Assembly (NCBI GenBank): GCA_027596945.1
Contig: JADGJH010000029.1
Span: forward strand, 1 to 40,185
Reading direction: 5' to 3'
DNA from: Physocladia obscura
Lineage: Eukaryota; Chytridiomycota; Chytridiomycetes; Chytridiales; Chytriomycetaceae
DNA length: 40,185 nucleotides
The notes under the pieces are model-generated. The model made no database searches, was not told where the DNA came from, and saw nothing but the letters and a program-made list of their open reading frames with translations. The translations under genes were made by a program, and so were the position numbers. Shown piece by piece: positions 26,632-39,449 of the stretch (position 1 is its first letter; the number at the start of each line of letters is the position of its first letter).

Positions 26632-26979
26632 GGGAAAGAGTTCTCTCTACTCTCTAACTATTTTTATTTCTTAACTCTCTCGTTACTCTCCGTCCTCTCC
26701 CCCCCCCTCTTTTTTTAATTTTATTCTCTCTCCTCACTCTTCTCGAGCAAAAAAGGAAAAATCCACTCTACCCTCTATGCTATAGCTGACTTTGCTTAAT
26801 GCAAAAAACTCTTTTTCTAATTCTGATTGGTCAAATATATAACATATCTGGCACCTCCTACTCAATTTTTTTTTTGTTTAGTGGTTGAAACTTGTTTTAT
26901 TAGACTTCCTGATTTTTGAGAACTTGTGCCAAATATAAAACGCAGTGGTAATTGCTGTAATATTCTAAATTGTTTATTT
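26632..26979. other. Intergenic 3' region with a pyrimidine-rich tract
   Basis: This is a convergent intergenic space between the PP1 subunit and the TGL-like gene. The first 110 nt are dominated by CT-rich repeats (ctctctact-type, then a run of C and T near 26700). No gene or structured RNA is apparent; it probably holds both 3' UTRs. Confidence 0.5.
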
Positions 26980-28872
26980 TCAAAAATTCAAGGATGACCT
27001 TCGCATAGAACCCCAAATTTGGGTCAACTCAGCACTGCTTTTTTTTGACAACTGGTTTCCATCAATAATTTGCTTGCATTGGTCAAGCGCCAGTTCCACA
27101 GACATTCGTTGTCGAATGAGCGTCAAATATGGCCACGTTGATTTTTCACCCTTTAAAATCCAATACCGCAATGCATCTCGACTGGGATTCGAAAATACTC
27201 GCCAAAGGTCCTGATTTTTCAATTTGAAAAAATGTAAAATTTAAAAAGAAATAAAAGAAAAGAAAAAAGATACCTCTGTTGTTAAAGCAGGTGTTATAGT
27301 GACATTCCCTAAAAATTTTTGCGAAAAGATTGCAGAAATAGGTTGCGGAACGAAACCGAAATGTGCCAATTGTAGAATTCTATGGCGAAATTCTGCGAAC
27401 ATCAACGCAAAGATTGGATCGAAAAAGCTTGATTTTCGATGCTGCAAGCCTTTTGGTATAAAAGGTGTCGCTAGCGGTGATGATTGGGACACAATGAAAT
27501 GATTCACGTTAAAAAGCTCGGCCAAACGTGTTTCAGGTGAATCGCTTTTATTTCGTTTTTTTATTTTTCGTTCGTTTGTTTTCTTTTTTTTAATTTTTAA
27601 TTTTGGTTTACCATTCATGAGATTCATTAGCCTCAGTCCATTTTACATCTATATTTTTAATATAAATTTAAAATAAAAAATATTTAAAAAAAGATAAACA
27701 ATTAAAAAAATAACGCCTTAACTATGAGATCCCCAATTGACAACAGTGCCATCCTTCATTTTTGCCTTCAAATCTGTGGATTCAAAAATTCCAAGGGATG
27801 ATGCGCTTGCACAGGCTGCGGTTCGTATTAAAACAGTTGGAGCGGTGAGATAATTTAGTAATCGTGGTACTTCATTTTTTCTGTGAATAAAGCAAATATA
27901 AGAAAAAAAAAGAAAAAAAAATACAACAAATAAAGCAAAAACCTTTTAGAATTAACAGTGATATTCAAAATCCTTTTAGTCTTTTTAAAGGCTTCCTCGA
28001 ATGTTGAGTCTCCCAAATTGTCTTCAATAACCTGCGCAAATACTTTAGCGTCAAGAATGTATCCAGTCTCAAGCAATCTACGCAATTTTCTTCTGTAACC
28101 ACCACCACCCTTCTTCTCAAACGGCTCGAGTTTTACTGCGCTCGCATCGAAAATAGATGGAAGGTCATTATCAGTATGCGTGCAAATTAATGCCGCTACA
28201 AGTGCACTGATAGATGATCCAGTGATTATTCGCGGTAAGAGGTCATTGTTGAAGAGAGCTTTTGCAACACCGAAATGGTATAATGCGAATGTGGCACCTC
28301 CGTGAAGAACGAGAGCAGTGCTTCCAAATGACTGGCGAGTATCTGAAACGAACATTTCGCGTTGCTGGGACGGTCCCGTATTCATAACTTCTTGTAAACA
28401 GTTGACCACCTATAAATTTTATCATTTTGGTAAGGGCTCCCGTTGGAAATAACCAGCATACGTAATTGCACTTGCTTCATTATGATAGTCTTCAATCAGT
28501 CGTTTAGTTTTCAAATATAGATGCGCGTACAGTTGAGGTTCGTTCACTCCACCAAGATTTCTTAAAAGACCGGATCTAAGCAAGTAAACTAACTGTGGAA
28601 TATCTCTCATGATTCGCGCTTTTTGAAGCATTTCTCGACGATGGCTGATTAGTTGATAGTCATATATGAGGGATTGATCGTCGTCGCTCCAGTTTTTTTC
28701 TAGTTCTTTGAGCCTGTTTGTCTGTTTGAGATTGTTGTCAGTTCCAGTTCTTGCAAACGAACCTGTCCAGTTCTACGGCTGCAGCATGCCATTCTCGGTA
28801 GCATGTTGCCTTTTCAATACGATCCTCGTGTTCCTTCTGGTCTTCAATCACCAATCTGGAGGATGAAAGCAT
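26980..28872 (-). CDS. Patatin-like TGL3/4/5-type lipid hydrolase homologue with altered catalytic residues
   Basis: Seven exons on the minus strand: 28872-28763, 28713-28454, 28390-27943, 27880-27723, 27648-27612, 27544-27274, 27210-26980; 504 residues, shorter than yeast Tgl3/4/5 (about 640-910). An N-terminal DUF3336 region (YREWHAAAVELD, YDYQLISHR, LRSGLLRNLGG) precedes the patatin domain. The oxyanion loop HGGATFALYHFGV is intact. The nucleophile elbow reads GSSIS instead of GxSxG, and the usual WxDGS of the catalytic Asp reads WTEANES. The framework around these sites is well kept (PRLLNYLTAPTVLIRTAACA, RLAELFNVNHFIVSQ, FSNPSRDALRYWILKGE). Family members hydrolyse triacylglycerol or transfer acyl groups on lipid droplets; activity here is doubtful. 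The intron 28391-28453 is the least certain. I chose the start ATG at 28872 because the frame upstream overlaps the end of Med20. Confidence 0.85.
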
Positions 28873-28904
28873 CTCACACAAAGCACACAAAAAAACTTTC
28901 AAAT

Positions 28905-29804
28905 TCAATTCAACAAAGCGTGTGCAATTTTCATCAATGCAAACACAGCATGTTCCTCGCCGCATGGGATATCACCAAGCCAACTGCATCCGTCGTTTCT
29001 AATGTCACTATTCAGTGTGTATGCAGCGGTAAGTGGGACAACAAGTTCCAAATTTATTCCCGCAAACCCGGGAACATTGGCAAAAAGCCGTCGCAAAAAC
29101 AATCGAATGCGTGAAACTGCATATTCTTCAGATACTGATGAATCGAGATTCGTCACCTATAGTAAAAAAATTAATAACTACGCAGTTTTTTCGTTCACAC
29201 TCACTTCAAGAACGACACCCTTTCCCATCGTTCCAACAGTAATGGCACCGATTTTGACTCTTAAAGGCGAGTTTGGAATGCGGTACACGCTGCCGTCAAT
29301 CTTGATTGTCTGACGCAGTGCCCATGCATTTTTGAGCTTACCAATGATAGCATCCAGATCAGTTCCGGCCTTAATGAAAACAGGCGATTTGACAGACTTA
29401 TGCGAGGGTATTGCGAGTGAATAAGCGAATGAGTTTGTTGTGATAAGTAGGAGTTGAGCAGGTTTTGATATGGGGCCAGTTGGTATTTCAAGGGCAGGTT
29501 CAGCTGGCGGTATTAAAGCAGTTGGTGCCATAAAAAGACGGCAAGTAATCGACCATTGATTGTCAATATTGTTTGTGTTATCATTAGGCGTGTAGTTGCT
29601 GCTGTTGTTTCCTGTTGAGTTTGTTGCCTTCAATCGTTCGTGGAGTTGTGCCGAAGCCGCCAATGCTGAACTGAAGCCAAAATGAAGTGTTCTAGTGGAT
29701 AACACGGGTTTAGTTTTTGTCGCAGTTTCCGATTCCGGTTGTCGCTGTTGTCTGTTGTTTGAACACAACTTGCCTTGTAAAAACCATGAAATCTTTGACT
29801 TCAA
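28905..29804 (-). CDS. MED20: Mediator complex subunit 20 (Med20/Srb2/TRFP)
   Basis: Simplest model: exons 29804-29205 and 29156-28905, 283 residues. Similarity to Med20 is seen in order: QWSITCRLFMAPTAL, LLLITTNSFAYSLAIP, the AGTDLDAIIGKLKNAW stretch (matching DxxFDxLxxKL), IKIDGSVYRI, and LRVKIGAITVGTMGKGVVLEV, the family's hallmark VKVGTVTxGxxxRGxxVEV. Med20 sits in the Mediator head module with Med8 and Med18 and transmits regulator signals to RNA polymerase II. The first 36 residues of this model are Gln/Thr-rich and unlike the family's MGVTxV start. An alternative first exon of 14 nt (29787-29774, coding MVFT plus two bases of an Arg codon) joined to 29691 through a GC-AG intron restores that start, in frame. 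The gene is followed after 32 nt by the TGL gene. Confidence 0.82.
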
Positions 29805-29813
29805 TCCAGAAAA

Positions 29814-31203
29814 ATGAGTGCTCCCACTATTGCTTCAGCTGCAGATCAAAGTGCACCAAAACAAACAACTGCCACACCTCCAATCGCACAAAAAAATAAT
29901 TTAACTGATCAAGCTTTACCTAAGAAAGATCTAGACGAAATTGAAGCAGAAATCGGCTCTAGCATCCTCCAAAAATATCGCGAAGGCGACTCGATCGCAA
30001 ACTTTACACGATCCCTCGAAGCATCCTTCGATTTTTCCCTCGCCATTGGCAAAGATATCATTACCCACATTTCAGACAAGGCGCAGGGTTCTCAAACAAA
30101 CTATTCCACTAATGCCATTTCAGACATGTATCTACTTCACCGTACCAGATATCATCTTGGCAAGGAATCACTCCGCGATCAAATTATCTGGATTGCTTTC
30201 ATAATTAAAAATATCTTTGATAACATACGTAGCAGTCCATCTTTATTAGAGAAACAAGTCAATTCAGACAACAGCACGCGTAATATTTTCCGTGTTGCTA
30301 TTCTCGCATCTGATATTCTTCCCGAAACTTGCGAATTTGACACAAAAGTTCTTATCGACGCGTTATTATCGGCAACAATTGTCGATAATAAGACTGCTCA
30401 GTTGGATGATACTCCTATTAAAAGTGCGCAGCATCAGGTACCACTTTTGACACCAAAACAGGTCGTTGTAATGGGACGTCGCGATAATTTAGCAAGTTGG
30501 GCCAAAAAACATTCAAAATACACTGGCATTAATATCATTTGGGATTGGGAAAAAGATGATAAGGTGATATTTCAGCGTTCTAATTTGAAGGAAACCTGTA
30601 TATTTTGAGTGTGAATATTTATTCGGATTTTAAAACAAAAACAGATCATTCCTAGTATTTCCATGATGATTATTTTAACGTCCTCGATGCATCTCACCCT
30701 TATAGAAGAGCAGCTGCGTGGGCATGACTTATCAAAAACAATAATTGTGCCTGTGGTTCCGGGAATATTAGAATCGAGAGTAGCAACGCTTTTACGTTCA
30801 GAGCTGATTATTACTCCGTCTTGGGAATTTAAAGAGCAAAACGAGACTAGTAAAAATCAGCAGAATGTAAATTCCATGGATATTTTCATTACCTCCACAA
30901 CCATTCAAAAAAATTATTTTGACAGATTGTATGGGATCAAAAATTGTTGGAAAAAATTCGAATATTTCCAAATCTTGGCATGTTTACCTAATTTTATTGT
31001 TTTTTCAGTTTTCATGCTAATCTTCTGTAATTAATTCAGATATTGTCCAAAAAGTTTGTTTGGAATTTTGCCAAAAGTGCGGAGCAACAATAAGTGACAG
31101 CAAGAAAGTAATGGAAGGAAAAATCCCTGAAAACATTGCAGATGCTATTAATCAATTTGAAGGACTGAGCTTGCAGCGCTATAATTTGATTGGATTGGAC
31201 TGA
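29814..31203 (+). CDS. Unrecognised protein, head to head with Med20
   Basis: Three exons, 29814-30563, 30645-30981 and 31040-31203, give 416 residues in consistent phase. I do not recognise the family. The first 45 residues are Ala/Thr/Pro/Gln-rich and probably disordered. The rest looks like a folded alpha/beta protein: helical to about residue 205, then alternating strands and helices around KQVVVMGRRDNLASWAKKH, MMIILTSSMHLTLIEEQL and KTIIVPVVPGILESR, reminiscent of a Rossmann-like or helicase-type fold, and a C-terminal Cys-containing stretch VCLEFCQKCGATI. There is no signal peptide or membrane segment. The exon 2/exon 3 junction is the weak point: a second potential intron (donor after 30866, acceptor before about 30926) would alter the middle. 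Its start codon is only 9-26 nt from that of Med20, so a shared bidirectional promoter is likely. Confidence 0.6.
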
Positions 31204-32236
31204 ATTATTATTATTAATATTTTTTTCCATTCCAATTGATCTTTGATTTTTGCCGTTGCTTTCTCCCTCCATGCATAATTTCTGATATATTGCAATGTGG
31301 GCCAAAGTGAGTTCTCCATTAGGATACCCAGACTATTGCGTTCCCAAATTAATTTGAGATGAGAGCCTCAGTTTTATTTGCTTTTTAAGTTGGGTGGGGT
31401 TGAGGGTGAATGAAAGCGAGTAAAGGGAGTGTTTGGTAGTTTAAGTGTTATGAATATTTTTAGTTGTGGGGATTTTGATCAGAGGCACTTCCCAAAAAAA
31501 ATGGAGATTTTGGAAAGATGTGAAAATTCGAATGAGCCCCACTCAGTTTGTGCTGTAAAAAAATAATAAAAATCAAGTGTCTATTAGCCAATCTTTGAGT
31601 CCTGAAAGTTACAGTTGATGAGGTGCTCTGGGGTTCGAGCTATGGAAATTTTTCATTGTGCAAAAAGCTGCCCCTGGATTTTGATAGTTATTTTGTTTGT
31701 ACCATATTCATCGTTTGGGATTTTTTGTTAAATACGTATTTGTTTTTGTATTTGTATTATTTGATTTTGGTTTTTCCATTCTTCATGTATTTTCAAGTAT
31801 CACGTATGTTTTATTGTGTCTAGGCAGGTAATGCAAAGTTTTTTGTCTATGTTTGCAGTTTGAGTTTTACTATGATTTTATCTGTTATCATTCCTCTTGC
31901 CAGAGGTGACTGATCAAAGTGTGAGATTTTAATTTCAGTTTACGTTTTTAATTTTTTGTAGAGTTATGTTTTTAATTTTGTTTATTTTTGCATTTTCTGT
32001 GACAGTTTTTGGATTGTATGTGTTATTTCATCCATATTTTTAATTTTTCAGGGCAGTTCCATATGTGTGATCCAAGTCTTGTGGTTGGTTTTTGCATCTT
32101 GAACAGGTGCCTTTTTTAGCCATTTTATATTTCTGTAATCTGTCAAGTGTTTGTGGAATGTCTTATAAATGTATGTTCTAAAAATGTTTGGTCTGTAGTT
32201 TTCAGGAAATGATTTAATTTTTTTCTTTTTTCGGAG
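31204..32236. other. Intergenic region of about 1 kb, no gene recognised
   Basis: Mostly T-rich sequence between two plus-strand genes. The first part should hold the 3' UTR of the unrecognised gene and the last part the Tim10 promoter. The GC content is somewhat higher around 31380-31440 (ggtggggttgagggtgaatg). A B-box-like string (ggttcgagc, 31632-31640) has no convincing A box or cloverleaf. The only longer frame (31623-31823) translates to a Phe/Leu/Tyr-rich peptide expected of T-rich DNA. Confidence 0.45.
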
Positions 32237-32618
32237 ATGAATCAATGGGAACAGGATCTTGCAGCAGAAGTTGAATCTGACTTCCGTCGAAGGTAACGGA
32301 TGTTATGCTACCATTTTAATTGGTTCTATAGTCGCTGATTTTTGAACGCACCTGTGGGTAATCATTGCGGAAAATACCAACCAACGAACGTAACTTACGT
32401 TCCGTGAAACCCAAAAATACAGATTAATTGCTGCATGCCACACAAAATGCGTATCGCCAGCGTATCTGCAGGATGGTGAGCTCAATAAGGGTGAAGCTGT
32501 ATGTTTGGACCGATGTGTGCATAAGTTCATGGCAACCAACTCGCTGATCCAAAAGACTGCGAACGAAGTTGGAAACTCCATGATGCAAAGTATGGGCTAC
32601 GAACAACAACAACAATAA
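32237..32618 (+). CDS. TIM10: Mitochondrial import chaperone Tim10
   Basis: Two exons, 32237-32292 and 32423-32618, joined in phase 2; 83 residues. The twin Cx3C signature of small TIM chaperones is complete: CHTKC and CLDRC, with ELNKGEAVCLDRCVHKF between and after, which is specific for Tim10 rather than Tim9, 8 or 13. Tim10 forms a hexamer with Tim9 in the intermembrane space and guides carrier and other membrane proteins to TIM22; its cysteines are oxidised by Mia40. The spacing between the inner cysteines is 17 residues here, one more than the usual 16, because of an extra residue in the YLQDGEL turn. The tail ends in a short Gln run. The intron is long for this window (130 nt). The gene converges on Rad7 with 45 nt between stops. 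Confidence 0.93.
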
Positions 32619-32663
32619 ACCAGTCTTGAACGCAAAAAAATTCCAAAAGATTTAAAAAACCTG

Positions 32664-35047
32664 TCAGTCAAACTCGTTTCCAACAACACGTATCACTTCT
32701 CCGTGAACATTCACAAAACGCTTTCCTAAGCTAAATATAGATAGTCGATTGCATCCATAGACCTTGACAATTTTGAGAAACCGGCATTTTGCAACCATCA
32801 CTTCAAACAGCGTATCGTCGAAATTTCTCACCCACGATAAATCCAATTCCCTTATTACAGGACATCCTTCAACAACAGCTTTCAGAGCTATTTCACTCAA
32901 ATCATCCAATCCATTTAAAACAAGGCGTTTTAGTGACGCTCCGTGATGACAAATCACACTGTTGATTGTGGAATCGGTGAGGTTGTATAAACGGTGAAGA
33001 TCCAACGATTTCAGTGGCGTGACTCCAATTTCACGAGTATTGAGATACGCCAACAATCCTTCGTCAGTCAAGAGTTCATTATCTCTGATGGACAAATGTT
33101 GAAGATTGGAGCAATATTTGCAAATTCCCTCGAGCAGAACTTTGTCAGTCATTTGTGTACATCTATGAACAAAAACAAAAACAAAAAAAATATATAAGGA
33201 TGTTATGAGACAGCAAACACAAAAAATCGTCCACAAACCCATCAAGAGATAACTTGGTAAGCTTGCTTCCAATTAAATTGAGAACTCCAACCAAATCATC
33301 ATCAACAATATTTCCCAATTCGATCAGTTCCAATGATTCCAATTTGTTTAGCATCCCAAGCAACAAAACTGCCGCTCCTGTGACATTGCTACACTTGCTT
33401 AAACTTAAACTTTTTAGGTTTTTGCATTTAGTTGCGAGAGCAGCCATTCCTTTCTCACCAAACTTCGCAGTATTTTCCAGCACAAGATGCTCCAAATTCT
33501 GTGAAAACTCACTTGAGAATAAAATTTCAAATGCAGTATCTTTAACCAAAAATGCCCCTTTGAGAGTCAACGAAGTGATAAACGGGCAGTGCGATGCAAG
33601 GTTGAGAGCAATTTCATCGTTCATATACCCACAATCAGCCAAATGCAAGACACGAACATTTGGACTTAGCATAAATAATTGATTAAGAGAATCAGGCTGA
33701 AGTCCTGGTGAAAATAATTAATGCTAATTATGCTGGTATAGTTTTTGAAGAAACTCACTGGCACAATCAAAAAGCTCAACACAATGTTCGGTGGGACCAA
33801 TAAACAAATTGACAGTTTCTTTGTTAATGTATCGCCTTTTGCTGAGAATACGTGAAATTCCCCTCTTGACATTTTCTGGAATATCCCCAAACTGATGGAA
33901 AGTTAATCTAACAAAAAAAAATATACACATATATACATATATAAGATTACCGCTTCAACAGAATCAATGTTGTCAGCAACAAATTTGATACACATTTCTT
34001 TTAAAGAAAGGATTTGTCCGACAGCTAAATCGTCAACCAAAACAGCACGTCGTCGTTTCAATTCAGCTAGCTTTCTTGAGCCACCTTTTCCAGCTTCTGG
34101 AATATTTAAGCAAGCCATGCAAGTATCATCTGTGTCCGCTGAAGGAACAAACTTGCGAGAGCATCTCTGGCAAAATTTAACACCTACATCGCGATCCAGG
34201 CCTTTTCGTTTTGAGTGACCCGACCTCGCCGTTGCATCATTGAAAACATTTTCATCATCGTCAGCTTCAGAATCAGGTTTAACCCGCTTTTTTGGTTTCT
34301 TTGCTGCTTTGACAGGCAGTTTTTTGGTCTTTTCCGAATTACTCGCAGCTTTTTTCGTCTCTTTGGTTCCTAGAGTAACTGGACTACTGCTGCTGCCACT
34401 GCCATTTCCTCCGCTTCTCGCATTTTCATCATCATCCACAGCTTCTGCAATTGCTTCAGCTAGGGTAACCTCGACGAGATCTTGTGGTTCGCTTGTAATT
34501 GTTTCAAATTTGCGCTTTTTTGAAGCTCTTCTTCCGTTATCAGAACCAAGAAGGCCCATCATTGAGCCTTGCTGTTGAGCTGGTTCGGCAGCGGTCTGTT
34601 CAGTCTGTTCTTCTTCGATGGTGTTTGCATTCGTATTGCCAACATCAACACCAAGATCAACAGTGTCGTTATTAGCGGTGTCGGCTTCATTGTTGTCGTT
34701 GTCGGTGTTGTTGTTGCCATCTGCGTCATTGTTGTTATTGTTGCCGTGGGGATTCAGCACATCGTCCGGTAAGCGGCCATAAGGATTCAAACGGCCTGCG
34801 TAGATGCCGCGCTCACGCAAGAAAGAAGAGAGTGCTGAAGCCGGACCCCTGAAAAAGGACAAATTCAAATTATTGTGGCTGAGTAGTTGTCCGAAACTTT
34901 TCCACAACCGAATGCAAAACGGGCAGCACTATGCCTGAACACAACACTCTTTATCTTAGCTCACCGCACAGCCGTTGCGCGTCGACCTCCTTCTGTTGCT
35001 ACGGTCGCCGTTGTCGTGCGATTCCACGCTCGCCTTGACTGGGACAT
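32664..35047 (-). CDS. RAD7: Rad7-type nucleotide excision repair protein (LRR)
   Basis: Five exons on the minus strand: 35047-34965, 34848-33951, 33891-33759, 33704-33239, 33162-32664; 692 residues. The N-terminal exon joins to give VRGPASALSSFLRERGI, the conserved Rad7 start. An Asn/Asp-rich low-complexity stretch and Lys-rich linkers follow (nt 34200-34760). Next come a CX2CX13CX2C zinc-binding motif (FCQRCSRKF...DTCMACL, nt 34110-34180) and a C-terminal solenoid of cysteine-containing leucine-rich repeats (LHLADCGYMND, LSLSKCSNVTG, LSLDGCTQMTD, KVYGCNRLS). In yeast Rad7 works with Rad16, Abf1 and the Elc1-Cul3 ubiquitin ligase in global genome repair of UV damage, and helps target Rad4. 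The exon 4/5 join restores the LDGC repeat consensus, which supports that splice choice. The start codon lies 18 nt after the AlaRS stop. Confidence 0.88.
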
Positions 35048-35065
35048 TTCAACGATTTTATTCTT

Positions 35066-38933
<3,868 letters not shown>

Positions 38934-39449
38934 TATGCGGCTGTTGCTGACAGTAGTTCGCTGAATTTTGACTAGAACTATACCTTCGATTTTTTATTTT
39001 TTTGGTTTTCTGAATCATCATAAATATTGAAACTGTTCAAATCAAAATTTCAGCGGAATCATAAAAAATATTTCGAAGTTAGTCTTATGCAGTTATAAAT
39101 ATTTATCTTTTACTATCGAGTTCCGCCTTAAAGCGGTCATTTATTATCTATCAAAGTCTAAAGAAAAGCTTTCGCACCTGTCGAGTTTCGCAATAGAGCG
39201 GTACTCAACAAAATGAAAATGAGAAATGTCAAATGAACAAAAATCCTCCGATTCACATTCAAGTGTTCTTTGCTTGTTTTCTCGTGACTCTTCATGAGAG
39301 TCAATGGTTATGTATTTTTGGACAGACCTCCAAAAAATGTATTGCAATTGACAAGAAATTTGATTTTTTGAAGTCTTCCATGAATATTATCCTTTTTTAT
39401 AAACACTATTTGAGTGCAGATACAATCAAAGCAAAAGTGATTGTAAATG
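38934..39449. other. Upstream region of AlaRS, with two hairpin-like near-repeats
   Basis: No gene is seen here. It should contain the AlaRS promoter, read leftward. Two 22-nt near-identical segments at 39116-39137 and 39181-39202 lie within it. The region borders the transposase relic to the right, so part of it may be transposon end sequence. Confidence 0.4.
39116..39202. repeat. Pair of imperfect 22-nt direct repeats, each with a short hairpin
   Basis: tcgagttccgccttaaagcg at 39116 and tcgagtttcgcaatagagcg at 39181 (both then read gt) agree at 18 of 22 positions and start 65 nt apart. Each contains short complementary arms around a small loop (ccgc...gcgg in the first, cgc...gcg in the second). 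Function is unknown; they could be regulatory sites or remains of a transposon end. Confidence 0.5.

Noticed and set aside
31600..31650. tRNA-like B box (ggttcgagc at 31632)
   Set aside because: There is no A box at the right distance and no acceptor-stem pairing; a single short match is expected by chance.
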